Source: Sphingosinicella sp. (GTDB lineage Bacteria > Pseudomonadota > Alphaproteobacteria > Sphingomonadales > Sphingomonadaceae). From it: 64,000 nucleotides of DNA. The position numbers and the translations under genes were made by a program. The DNA lies in the NCBI GenBank assembly GCA_013816585.1, contig JACDEE010000002.1:124001-188000 (forward strand), given 5' to 3'. Every line of letters begins with the position of its first letter. Positions within the stretch are counted from its first letter, which is position 1. Below the pieces are notes generated by a model, which was given only the letters and a program-made list of their open reading frames with translations, was not told the DNA's origin and ran no database searches. Positions 51,984 through 61,456 of the stretch are shown one piece after another.

Positions 51984-53312
51984 TTGGAGCCGTCCGTGGC
52001 CAAACGCCTTACATATTTCATTCTGATCGGCCTTGTCCTCGGTGTCATTACCGGCTGGGCGATCAATGCCGCGGTCAGCGACGGGTCGCCTGCTTCGGCC
52101 GAGCGCTTGAGCGAGATTGCCGGATACTTCTCGATCGTCACGACCTTGTTCCTGCGTCTCATCAAGATGATCATTGCGCCGCTGGTCTTTTCGACCTTGG
52201 TGGTCGGCATTGCCCATATGGGCGACACCGCCGCGCTCGGCCGGGTCGGTGGACGAGCCATCGGCTGGTTCGTCTGCGCCAGCCTGGTTTCGCTTACGCT
52301 GGGCCTGATCCTGGTCAATCTGCTTCAGCCCGGCTCCGGCCTCGATTTCCCGATCCCTCCCGCCGATGCGGCGAGCGGTATCGAGCGCGGCGCGTTCGAC
52401 CTGAAGATCTTCGTCACTCACCTCGTGCCCGCTTCCATGGCCGAGGCGATGGCCACCAACGAAATACTCCAGATCGTCGTCTTCTCGCTGTTCGTGGGCG
52501 TGGCGATTACGGCGGTGGGCAAGCGAGCCGCTCCGCTGGTGAAAGGCATCGAGGCGCTTGTCGCTGTGATGCTGCAAATTACCGATTATGTGATGCGGGT
52601 TGCCCCGATCGCGGTATTCGCGGCCGTTGCCGGTACCGTTGCCGAACGCGGACCTTCGATTCTGGGCACGTTCGGCTATTTTATGGGCTCCTTCTACCTT
52701 GGCCTTTTCATCCTGTGGGCGTTGCTGATCGGCGCGGCGTTTCTGGTGGTGGGATCCAGGGTGAAGCTGCTGGTCCGCTATATTCGCGAACCGATCCTGC
52801 TGGCTTTCTCCACCGCTTCTTCCGAAGCAGCCTATCCGCGGACGCTTGAAGCGCTCGACCGGTTCGGCGTTCCGCCCCGCATCGCCAGCTTCGTTCTTCC
52901 GCTCGGCTATTCGTTCAATCTCGACGGCTCGATGATGTACATGACCTTCGCGACGATCTTCATCGCGCAGGCTTATGGCATCGACCTGACGCTCGGGCAG
53001 GAAATCACGATGCTGCTCGTGCTGATGATCACATCGAAGGGCGTCGCGGGGGTCCCGAGGGCGAGCCTGGTCGTGATCGCGGCCACTCTCGCCTTCTTCG
53101 ACATCCCCGAGGCCGGTTTGCTGCTGATCCTCGGCGTCGATCATTTCCTGGACATGGGCCGGTCGGCCACGAACGTGGTAGGCAATGCGGTAGCCAGCGT
53201 CGTCGTGGCCAAGTGGGAAGGTGATCTCGATCCGATCGCTCCCGCCGAAATCGAACCGGCCAAGGCGCCCGCACATGTCGAGCCGCCGCCGCCCGCGCCT
53301 GATCGCTTCTAG
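51984..53312 (+). CDS. Dicarboxylate/amino acid:cation symporter (DAACS family)
   Basis: RLIKMIIAPLVFSTLVVGIAHMGD; AFSTASSEAAYPRTLEAL; GYSFNLDGSMMYMTFATIFIAQAY. Confidence 0.95.
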   Translation: MEPSVAKRLTYFILIGLVLGVITGWAINAAVSDGSPASAERLSEIAGYFSIVTTLFLRLIKMIIAPLVFSTLVVGIAHMGDTAALGRVGGRAIGWFVCASLVSLTLGLILVNLLQPGSGLDFPIPPADAASGIERGAFDLKIFVTHLVPASMAEAMATNEILQIVVFSLFVGVAITAVGKRAAPLVKGIEALVAVMLQITDYVMRVAPIAVFAAVAGTVAERGPSILGTFGYFMGSFYLGLFILWALLIGAAFLVVGSRVKLLVRYIREPILLAFSTASSEAAYPRTLEALDRFGVPPRIASFVLPLGYSFNLDGSMMYMTFATIFIAQAYGIDLTLGQEITMLLVLMITSKGVAGVPRASLVVIAATLAFFDIPEAGLLLILGVDHFLDMGRSATNVVGNAVASVVVAKWEGDLDPIAPAEIEPAKAPAHVEPPPPAPDRF

Positions 53313-53944
53313 GACGAAGCCTTCGCATAGGAATAAGGCCCGCCCTTGGCCAGAGCAGCGCCATAAGCAGGGCGGGCATGAATGCGCGCGAGCCAGTCCA
53401 TCAGATTGGGACGGGTCTGATCAAGGCCTGCCCGGTGTCGCGAGGCCTCCAGCGGAAAGCTCATCATGATGTCGGCGGCCGTAAATTTTTCGCCCGCGAA
53501 CCAGGGATGGGTGGCCAGTTCCGCCTCAAGCCAATCCAGATGCTGCCCCAGCATCTTTTGCACCACCGGCTTGGCGGGTCGGCCGAGGAGGCCAAGCCGG
53601 TTGACTATCAGCATCGCGAGCAGGGGCGGCATCATCGACCCTTCGGCATAATGAAGGAATTGGCGGTAACGAAGTACGGCCTCGCGATTCCCCGGGGGGC
53701 CAAGACGACCGCCGGCCTTCTCGACCAGATATTCGACAATGGCTCCGGTCTCCGCGATTATCCGATTATCGTCTTCGATCAGCGGAAATTTTCCCAGAGG
53801 ATGCACCTGTAGGATCTCCGGCGGCGCCAGCATCGTCTTCCTGTCCCGCTCGTAACGACGAACGACATAGGGAATCTCCAGTTCTTCCAGCAGCCAAAGC
53901 ACGCGCTGCGAACGGCTATTCTGAAGATGATGGACGATGATCAT
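53309..53944 (-). CDS. Glutathione S-transferase family protein
   Basis: MIIVHHLQNSRSQRVLWLLEELEIPYVVRRYERD; C-terminal GST region WFAGEKFTAADIMMSFPLEA. Confidence 0.94.
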   Translation of the reverse strand: MIIVHHLQNSRSQRVLWLLEELEIPYVVRRYERDRKTMLAPPEILQVHPLGKFPLIEDDNRIIAETGAIVEYLVEKAGGRLGPPGNREAVLRYRQFLHYAEGSMMPPLLAMLIVNRLGLLGRPAKPVVQKMLGQHLDWLEAELATHPWFAGEKFTAADIMMSFPLEASRHRAGLDQTRPNLMDWLARIHARPAYGAALAKGGPYSYAKASS

Positions 53945-54057
53945 GCGCGGGTCTCCTTCCGCGGGCGCTATGGCAGTGGATGGGGGCAGTCAAACGAAGC
54001 TTGTTTTTGCCGGCCTTCTCCGCAAAGAGCCTCCTCCCCCTATCCCACGGAAACCCC

Positions 54058-55344
54058 ATGAGCGACCGCGAGCCTCAGATCGAAGACCAAAACAAATCCC
54101 CTGCCGCCGCCTATCCAGGGCCCGGCTTCCGGGAATTTGTCGCCTTGATGGCGGCGTTGATGGCGTCCAACGCACTGGCGATCGATTCAATGCTTCCGGC
54201 CCTACCCGCGATCGGCCAGGCGCTCGAAGTGGCGGAAGATAATCGCCGCCAGCTCGTAATCACCTTTTACCTGCTCGGATTCGGAGCCGCGCAACTGCTC
54301 TACGGCCCATTGTCCGACCGCTTCGGTCGCAAGTGGCTGGTGGTGGCGAGCATGCTTTTCTACGCCGTATTTTCCGCGCTGGCGGGTCTCGCCGGCAGCT
54401 TCACCCTGCTGCTGGCCGCGCGCATGATGCAGGGAGTGGCCGCCGCCGCCACGCGCGTATTGGTCGTCGCGATCGTCCGCGACCGCTATAGCGGTTCCGC
54501 GATGGCCCGGGTCATGTCCCTGACCATGATCGTGTTCATGATCGTCCCTGTGCTTGCTCCCACTTTCGGCCAGGGCGTTCTTTCCATCGGCACCTGGCGC
54601 CATATCTTCATCGGCCTTGCCGTCTATGGTTTGGTGCTCGGCATCTGGACCGCGCTGCGCCTGCCGGAAACACTCGCCAAGGGTGACCGGCGCCCCTTTT
54701 CCGCGTCGCAGATCGGGCAGGCCGCAATCGAAACGCTTCGGAATCGAGCCTCGATCGGGAACAGCGTGGCGGTAACCTTGACCTTCGGCGCCTTGTTCGC
54801 CTTCATCAATTCGATCCAGCAGATCGTGTTCGACGTGTTCGACAAGCCGCGCCTGATCGGCCTGGCATTCGCCTGCATTGCCGGGCCCATGGCGCTCAGT
54901 TCCTATGCCAATTCAAGGCTGGTCATGCGCCTGGGCTCGCGGCGACTGTTGCTAAGGGCGCTGACCGCTTTCACTTTTCTGGCCCTATTCCATCTCACCA
55001 TAGCGGCCAATTTTACGGAAAATTTTGCGGTTTTCGTAATGCTGCAAGGATTGACGATGGGCTGCTTTGGACTGATTGGCGCCAATGCCGGCTCGCTGGC
55101 GATGGAGCCGCTCGGCCACATTGCGGGCACCGCATCCTCGTTACAGGGCACGATAACGACCATTGGCGGGGCGCTGATCGGCTTTACGATCGGACAGCAA
55201 TTTGACGGAACGACCATCCCGTTCCTGATCGGCTTTACCTTGTGCGGAGCGGCCGCCCTGTTGACCGCTCATTGGGCCAACCAGGGACCGAAGGCCGGCG
55301 ATCAGGGGAAGGCGGCGGCAACCGCGCCGCCGCCCACACCTTAA
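54058..55344 (+). CDS. Bcr/CflA family MFS multidrug transporter
   Basis: ALAIDSMLPALPAIGQALEVAEDNRRQLVITFYLLGFGAAQLLYGPLSDRFGRK. Confidence 0.93.
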   Translation: MSDREPQIEDQNKSPAAAYPGPGFREFVALMAALMASNALAIDSMLPALPAIGQALEVAEDNRRQLVITFYLLGFGAAQLLYGPLSDRFGRKWLVVASMLFYAVFSALAGLAGSFTLLLAARMMQGVAAAATRVLVVAIVRDRYSGSAMARVMSLTMIVFMIVPVLAPTFGQGVLSIGTWRHIFIGLAVYGLVLGIWTALRLPETLAKGDRRPFSASQIGQAAIETLRNRASIGNSVAVTLTFGALFAFINSIQQIVFDVFDKPRLIGLAFACIAGPMALSSYANSRLVMRLGSRRLLLRALTAFTFLALFHLTIAANFTENFAVFVMLQGLTMGCFGLIGANAGSLAMEPLGHIAGTASSLQGTITTIGGALIGFTIGQQFDGTTIPFLIGFTLCGAAALLTAHWANQGPKAGDQGKAAATAPPPTP

Positions 55345-56415
55345 TCAGATATCGTCTTCGGGTGTCGGGCCCGTCATCAGGGCCTCGGCGACCTGTTCGG
55401 TATTGCCGCGGATGGCTTTCTCGATCCGGTCCGCCATCTCGGGATTTTCCTTCAGATATTGTTTGGCATTCTCGCGGCCCTGCCCGATGCGGACCGAATC
55501 GCAACTGAACCAGGCGCCGGACTTTTCCACGATGCCGGCCTTGACGCCGAGGTCGAGTATTTCGCCGAGTTTGGAAACACCCTCGCCGTACATGATGTCG
55601 AATTCGACCTGCTTGAACGGCGGCGCGACCTTGTTCTTGACCACTTTAACCCGCGTCGTGTTGCCCACGATATCGTCGCGATCCTTGATCTGGCCTGTGC
55701 GGCGGATGTCGAGACGGACCGACGCGTAGAATTTAAGCGCATTGCCACCCGTGGTCGTCTCCGGATTGCCGTACATCACCCCGATCTTCATGCGCAGCTG
55801 GTTGATGAAGATGACGGTGCAGCGAGATTTGGAGATAGAACCGGTCAGCTTGCGGAGCGACTGGCTCATCAGGCGGGCCTGCAGGCCGACATGACTGTCG
55901 CCCATTTCCCCTTCGATCTCGGCACGGGGCACCAGTGCCGCGACCGAATCGATCACCAGGATGTCGACCGCGTTGGACCGGACCAGGGTGTCGGTGATCT
56001 CGAGTGCCTGTTCGCCGGTATCCGGCTGCGAGACGATCAGATTGTCGACATCGACGCCCAGTTTCTTGGCGTAGATCGGGTCAAGTGCATGTTCCGCATC
56101 AATGAACGCAGCCGTTCCGCCCATTTTCTGCGCCTCTGCGACGGTATGGAGCGCGAGGGTCGTTTTGCCCGAGCTTTCGGGTCCGTAAATCTCGATGATC
56201 CTGCCACGCGGAAGGCCTCCGACGCCAAGAGCGATATCGAGACCCAGCGAGCCTGTCGAAATGGTTTCGATCTGGACCGCCTCGCGCGATCCAAGTTTCA
56301 TTGCACTACCCTTGCCGAACGCGCGGTCGATCTGCGCGAGGGCCGCTTCGAGGGCCTTTTGCTTGTCCATATTATCAGAATTCCTGTCGGAAACGACTTT
56401 TAGAGATGCCACCAT
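55345..56415 (-). CDS. recA: Recombinase RecA
   Basis: [44 protein letters not shown]; start 56415 or the downstream MDKQK. Confidence 0.98.
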   Translation of the reverse strand: MVASLKVVSDRNSDNMDKQKALEAALAQIDRAFGKGSAMKLGSREAVQIETISTGSLGLDIALGVGGLPRGRIIEIYGPESSGKTTLALHTVAEAQKMGGTAAFIDAEHALDPIYAKKLGVDVDNLIVSQPDTGEQALEITDTLVRSNAVDILVIDSVAALVPRAEIEGEMGDSHVGLQARLMSQSLRKLTGSISKSRCTVIFINQLRMKIGVMYGNPETTTGGNALKFYASVRLDIRRTGQIKDRDDIVGNTTRVKVVKNKVAPPFKQVEFDIMYGEGVSKLGEILDLGVKAGIVEKSGAWFSCDSVRIGQGRENAKQYLKENPEMADRIEKAIRGNTEQVAEALMTGPTPEDDI

Positions 56416-56470
56416 GGCCAAGCTCCCCGTTAGAATGTCCGCGCCGTTCATTCAACGCATGAAAAGTGAT

Positions 56471-56485
56471 GTACATGCTTTGTTC
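56471..56485 (-). promoter_or_regulatory. Candidate LexA (SOS) box upstream of recA
   Basis: Minus strand GAACAAAGCATGTAC (GAAC-N7-GTAC, one mismatch to GAACN7GAAC); overlaps palindrome TTGTTCTTTTGGAACAA at 56480-56496. Confidence 0.6.
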
Positions 56486-56525
56486 TTTTGGAACAAGTAG
56501 GAAACTTTAAGGGATCGATCCGTCT

Positions 56526-56924
56526 TCAGGAGGTAGTGGATTGGCGGGCGCAGGCGTCGAGCGCAGGCTCGATCGCATCAATGGTGAAAGGCTTGTTCAG
56601 CACCGGAGCGTTGGCGTGCCTCGCCGGCGGCGGCTCTATATGTCCGCCAGTGGCAAGAACGAAGGGAATCCCTTCCTCCACGAGGCGGTCGGCCACCGGC
56701 CAGATATGCTCCCCATTCTTGAGGTGAACATCGACGATCGCGACATCGAAGCCCCCTTTGTCGATATGGCCCATCGCGTCTTCGATCGTTTCACACGTGC
56801 CCACCACCTTGTGACCCAATGAGTCGAGAAAGTCCTCGAGCATCATCGCGATCAATGGTTCGTCTTCGACGATCAGAATGGAACGAGGGTCACCCACGGG
56901 AATCGACTTAGAAAATTGTTTCAC
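56526..56924 (-). CDS. Single-domain response regulator, FATGUY-like
   Basis: SILIVEDEPLIAMMLEDFLDSLGHKVVG; DVAIVDVHLKNGE; PFVLATGGHI; NKPFTIDAIEPAL. Confidence 0.9.
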   Translation of the reverse strand: MKQFSKSIPVGDPRSILIVEDEPLIAMMLEDFLDSLGHKVVGTCETIEDAMGHIDKGGFDVAIVDVHLKNGEHIWPVADRLVEEGIPFVLATGGHIEPPPARHANAPVLNKPFTIDAIEPALDACARQSTTS

Positions 56925-56936
56925 AAAGGAAAAGAA

Positions 56937-59363
56937 CTATTTCTGCAGCAAGGCGTCGCGGGTGGCCTCTGCCAGCTTCTGGATCGAGAATGGCTTGGCG
57001 AGGAAGGCTACGCGCTCGAGGTCGATCGACTTCCTCAATTGTTCTTCCGCATAGCCCGAAATGAACAGGATCGGTAGATCCGGATGGGTCTTGCGGGCGA
57101 GCTTCACCGTGGTCGGGCCGTCCATCGTCGGCATCACCACGTCCGAAATGAGCAGGTCGACATGGCCTTCGCGCTCGAGAATTTCCAAGGCAGCTTCGCC
57201 ATTTTCGGCGGTAAGGACGGTGTAGCCGTGCCGGGTGAGGGCCCGTTCCGCAACCGCCCGGACCATGGCCTCGTCTTCGACCAGCAAGATCGTGGCGGTG
57301 CCCCATAATTCGCCGGTCGTGGGCTTCGCCTTGCCTTTGGCTGTCTCGATTTTACCCAGTGCCCGGAACACAGGCAGATAAATGACGAAGCTGGCTCCTT
57401 CGCCCGGTTCCGATTCAGCAAAAATGAAGCCGCCCGACTGCTTCACGATGCCGTATACGGTGGAGAGGCCAAGTCCTGTCCCCTTCCCTACTTCCTTGGT
57501 CGTGAAGAAAGGTTCGAAGATCTTGCCGATCAGATTGGCCGGAATGCCGGTGCCGGTATCGCTTACCCTCAGCGCGGTATAGTCGGCGATAGGCAATATT
57601 TCGCTGGCCATCTTGCGCACGTCGTCGGTCGATACCGAATAGGTCTGGAGCGTCAGCGTACCTGTGCCGTCACCTTTCGATTGCATCGCATCGCGCGCAT
57701 TGACCGCCAGATTGACGATCACTTGTTCCAACTGGCCGGGGTCCGCGCGCACCGCACCCAGGTTGCGCCCGTGTTTCACCTGCAGCTTCACCGTCTCGCC
57801 GAGTAGCCGCTTCAGCAGATTGGATACTTCGGAAATGACGTCGGGTAATTGCAGAACTTGCGGACGCAGCGTCTGCTGCCGCGAGAAAGCGAGCAGCTGG
57901 CGAGTCAGGCCTGCCGCGCGATTGGAATTGCTGCGGATCTGCTGAATGTCGTCATAGTCGCTGTCGCCCGGAGAATGCCGCATCAGCATCAGGTCGCAAT
58001 AGCCGATGATAGCGGTCAGGATATTGTTGAAATCATGCGCGACGCCGCCGGCCAATTGCCCCACCGCCTGCATCTTGGTCGCTTGCGCGACCTGCCGCTT
58101 CAGCCTGTCTTCCTCGCTCGTATCCTTCAGCGAAAGGATCACGGCTGCCTCGCCCAGGCCCCTTGCGCCTGCGATGGTGAGAGCGACCGGCTCCTCCGGG
58201 TTCGATTTGAGCCGTACCGCGATATCCCCGGACATGGCGCGGCCGCGGGCAAAGCGGCGGACCGAATCCGCCACCACCCCTTTGTCCTCGTCCACCAAAA
58301 GGTCGCCCGGATAGATGGGGCGCGCTTCCTTGGAGAGGTTAGCGGCCTTGCGGAACGACTTGTTCAAATAGACGAACCGGCCGTCGCTGTTGGCGAGCGC
58401 GAGGCCGATGGGCAAGAAATCGAGCAGGGAATGAAGGCTGGCGCTGCCCTCCTGGCCGAGGCCGCCCGCTCCCCCGGCATCGTCGAACATGAGGAACAAT
58501 GTCAGCATGTCCTCGCCTTCGCTGATCGGTACCTGGATGATCCGCAAGGGACCCGCGCCCTTTCCCTCCTGGGCAAAATGAAACTGGCCCTGTTCGTTGG
58601 CCGCCAGCAATCCAACCAGTGACGCACCCGGCACCGGGGCGTCCGGATCGCCGAGGGCACGGATAGTGAAGACGCGATTGGCGCTGATCAATTTCCCCTC
58701 GCCGTCGGCAAGCGCGGCCATGATGCCGGCTTCGCCCGCGCGCGCGCCGGCCCTGCCCTCGATCAGACGTTTCGCCTCGTGCGCGAGATCCACATGATGA
58801 CCGCGGCCGAACGTCCAGACGAGCTGGTCGCCGCCCGCCCCTGCGCGGACGATAGCGGCCCGAAGCGCCATGCCGCGCAATTGCAGTCCCTGGACCGTGG
58901 CTCGGCCGTCCCGCCGCGCCTCGCCCGCGGCCTTTCTCATGCGCGCCGAATCTTTATCGTCCTCGAACGGCAGTTCGGTCGGTACCTGATGGCCGCCAAA
59001 CCATTCCGAATAACTGCTGTTTGCGCAGCGCAGGCGGCCGTCGGCGTCGGTGACGGCGGCCGCACTGCCGGATGAATCGAGCGCGGCACGAAGCAAGGCG
59101 ATATCGCTTTCCTGCGCCGTGACCGCCGTGCTTTCCGCCCGGCCGGATTTTGATCGCAGATGGATGATTGCCCCGGTGGCGATCATGCCGGCGAGGAAGG
59201 CGCCAGCGAAAATGCGATCACCGATCAGCCGCAGCAGCAGACCCGCCGAAAGAAAAGCCGCCAAGACGACCAGGCCGAGCGCCCAGCCGCCAGTCCCGCT
59301 GCCCGGATCCCGGCTGAGGCGGGAAAGAAATTCAGGATGGGTGGAAGCCATGGCCATTCCCAT
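56937..59363 (-). CDS. cckA: Hybrid histidine kinase CckA
   Basis: Two N-terminal TM segments; PAS; MQAVGQLAGGVAHDFNNILTAIIGYCDLML; LLAFSRQQTLRPQVLQL; C-terminal receiver TILLVEDEAMVRAVAERAL. Confidence 0.93.
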   Translation of the reverse strand: MGMAMASTHPEFLSRLSRDPGSGTGGWALGLVVLAAFLSAGLLLRLIGDRIFAGAFLAGMIATGAIIHLRSKSGRAESTAVTAQESDIALLRAALDSSGSAAAVTDADGRLRCANSSYSEWFGGHQVPTELPFEDDKDSARMRKAAGEARRDGRATVQGLQLRGMALRAAIVRAGAGGDQLVWTFGRGHHVDLAHEAKRLIEGRAGARAGEAGIMAALADGEGKLISANRVFTIRALGDPDAPVPGASLVGLLAANEQGQFHFAQEGKGAGPLRIIQVPISEGEDMLTLFLMFDDAGGAGGLGQEGSASLHSLLDFLPIGLALANSDGRFVYLNKSFRKAANLSKEARPIYPGDLLVDEDKGVVADSVRRFARGRAMSGDIAVRLKSNPEEPVALTIAGARGLGEAAVILSLKDTSEEDRLKRQVAQATKMQAVGQLAGGVAHDFNNILTAIIGYCDLMLMRHSPGDSDYDDIQQIRSNSNRAAGLTRQLLAFSRQQTLRPQVLQLPDVISEVSNLLKRLLGETVKLQVKHGRNLGAVRADPGQLEQVIVNLAVNARDAMQSKGDGTGTLTLQTYSVSTDDVRKMASEILPIADYTALRVSDTGTGIPANLIGKIFEPFFTTKEVGKGTGLGLSTVYGIVKQSGGFIFAESEPGEGASFVIYLPVFRALGKIETAKGKAKPTTGELWGTATILLVEDEAMVRAVAERALTRHGYTVLTAENGEAALEILEREGHVDLLISDVVMPTMDGPTTVKLARKTHPDLPILFISGYAEEQLRKSIDLERVAFLAKPFSIQKLAEATRDALLQK

Positions 59364-59436
59364 GTCCCGCCCATCTCCCCTCAGTCAAGCAGCGGAGGCG
59401 GCTTGCGGGTTCCAGGGCGACGGGAAGAGCGATGAT

Positions 59437-60000
59437 TCAGACGGGATCGATCTTGGCGGCAGTTGCTGTGCGTCGCCGCCATTTATGGCCCGTCCACCAG
59501 CGCCAGCCGACCAGCGAGATGAAATAGCCGATCACCGCGCTGACGAAGGCGATCGCCAACAATCCGCTGACCAAGGCGGGCGCAGCATCCGACGCAAGCC
59601 AGGCAAGCCATTCAGCCGCACTCGCGCGCCTCTCGTACAAAGCGTAAAAAGTGCTCGTATCCGCATGAAAGCCCAGCGAATTGCCGACGAAGATGGAGGC
59701 TACGAGAATGAAGGGGGTGGTCGCCGGATTGGAAAGGAAGGTCATGGCCGCCGCAATCGGGATATTGGCGCGGAAGGGCACGGCCATCAATGCGGCCCCC
59801 ACGATCTGAAGCCCCGGGATCATCAGGAAAATGCCGACCAGCAGGCCTATGGCCACGCCCCGGGGCACCGAACGGCGCGTGAAGCGCCAAAGTTCGCTCC
59901 GCATTATGCGTCCCGCAAAGGGGCGCATCCAGCGGCTTTGAGCCAGGTCTTCACGCCTGGGGCTGTTCTTCGCCAGCCAGCGGCCGATCCGCTCAACCAT
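59437..60000 (-). CDS. DUF2062 domain-containing membrane protein
   Basis: [55 protein letters not shown]. Confidence 0.92.
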   Translation of the reverse strand: MVERIGRWLAKNSPRREDLAQSRWMRPFAGRIMRSELWRFTRRSVPRGVAIGLLVGIFLMIPGLQIVGAALMAVPFRANIPIAAAMTFLSNPATTPFILVASIFVGNSLGFHADTSTFYALYERRASAAEWLAWLASDAAPALVSGLLAIAFVSAVIGYFISLVGWRWWTGHKWRRRTATAAKIDPV

Positions 60001-60475
60001 GTTGGCGCATCAGGCGGCCCTGCTCCCTCTTCCAATCCTTTTCCTTGTCGTGTTCGCGCTTGTCGTGCGCCTTTCGCCCACGGGCGATGGCAAGCTCGAC
60101 CTTGGCGCGGCCCCGACTGTTGAAGTAGATTGAAAGCGGGACAAGCGTCATCCCCTGACGCGCGACCGCGCCGAACAATTTGGCAATCTGCCGGTGATTC
60201 AGCAGCAGCTTGCGGGCGCGTTTCGGCTCATGATTGAAGCGGTTGCCATGGCTGAATTCGGGAATGTTGGCATTGATCAGCCAGACTTCCTCGCCCTTCA
60301 CCTCGGCATAGCTCTCGGCGATCGACCCTTCGCCGAAACGCAAGGATTTGACCTCTGTCCCGGTAAGGGCGATGCCGGCTTCATATTTGTCCTCGATAGC
60401 ATAATCATAGCGCGCGCGCCGGTTCTCGGCGACGATTTTGACCTTGTCGAATTCGAGGGGACGAGGGCGTGCCAT
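59993..60475 (-). CDS. smpB: SsrA-binding protein SmpB
   Basis: [61 protein letters not shown]-type C-tail. Confidence 0.97.
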   Translation of the reverse strand: MARPRPLEFDKVKIVAENRRARYDYAIEDKYEAGIALTGTEVKSLRFGEGSIAESYAEVKGEEVWLINANIPEFSHGNRFNHEPKRARKLLLNHRQIAKLFGAVARQGMTLVPLSIYFNSRGRAKVELAIARGRKAHDKREHDKEKDWKREQGRLMRQHG

Positions 60476-61350
60476 CAGACCAATCCCGCATGCTCCAGGG
60501 CCCGGTCCACAACCTTTCGGCTGGCATCGGACGGCGGCATCATGGGAAGGCGCAGTTCCGCCCGAAATCCGGGCCTCACGCGAGAGAGCGCATATTTGGT
60601 CGGACCGGGAGACGCATCGCTGAACAAGGCCTTGTGAAGCGGAAACAGCCGGTCCTGGAGCGCAAGAGCCTTTTCGCGTTCTCCGCCTAGATAGGCATTA
60701 TGGAACTCCGCGAACAGACGCGGGGCAACATTCGCCGTGACCGATATGGTTCCGACTCCACCCATGGCCAGAAATGCAAGGGCCATGTCGTCATTGCCCG
60801 ACAACTGGATGAAATCCTGACCGCACAAGGCGCGGTGGGCGGTGACCCGGGTCATGTCGCCGCTGGCATCCTTGATCCCAACAATGGTGGGCAGCCGCGC
60901 CAGCCGGCCCAGCGTCTCGGGATCGATATCGGTCACCGTGCGGCTCGGCACATTATAGACGATGATCGGCAAGATGGATGCTTCGGTCAGCGCCGCGAAA
61001 TGGGCGTAGATCCCCTCTTGGTTCGGCCGATTATAATAAGGGAGGACGACCAGGGCGGCGTCGGCGCCGGCTTCCTCGGCGGCCTTCATATACTGCTTCA
61101 CGAGCGCGGTGCTATTCGATCCGCAGCCGGCGATTACCGGCACCCGCCCCGCTGTCTGTTCCACGCAGGCGCGGATCACCTGCGCTTGCTCGCCAGCGGT
61201 AAGAGTCGCTGATTCCCCCGTCGTGCCGCAGGGCACAAGAGCCTGACTTCCTTCATCAATTTGCCAGTCGACGAAGGCACGGAATGCCTCCTCGTCAAAC
61301 GACTCATCCCGAAATGGCGTCACCAGAGCCGGGATTGACCCGCGGAACAT
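60475..61350 (-). CDS. dapA: 4-hydroxy-tetrahydrodipicolinate synthase
   Basis: [62 protein letters not shown]; start 61350. Confidence 0.96.
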   Translation of the reverse strand: MFRGSIPALVTPFRDESFDEEAFRAFVDWQIDEGSQALVPCGTTGESATLTAGEQAQVIRACVEQTAGRVPVIAGCGSNSTALVKQYMKAAEEAGADAALVVLPYYNRPNQEGIYAHFAALTEASILPIIVYNVPSRTVTDIDPETLGRLARLPTIVGIKDASGDMTRVTAHRALCGQDFIQLSGNDDMALAFLAMGGVGTISVTANVAPRLFAEFHNAYLGGEREKALALQDRLFPLHKALFSDASPGPTKYALSRVRPGFRAELRLPMMPPSDASRKVVDRALEHAGLV

Positions 61351-61456
61351 GCTCGTCTCCTTCCCGTTGGAAAGCGATCCCACCATAGGCAATCGGATGC
61401 GAACGGTTCGGGATCATTCAGGATCTGATAAGGAGGGGGGCGTTAGTCTGTCCAGC

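Noticed and set aside
51978-53276. 432-aa minus ORF rich in H/R/D/Q
   Set aside because: Shadow ORF of the DAACS symporter; composition typical of antisense translation in GC-rich DNA.
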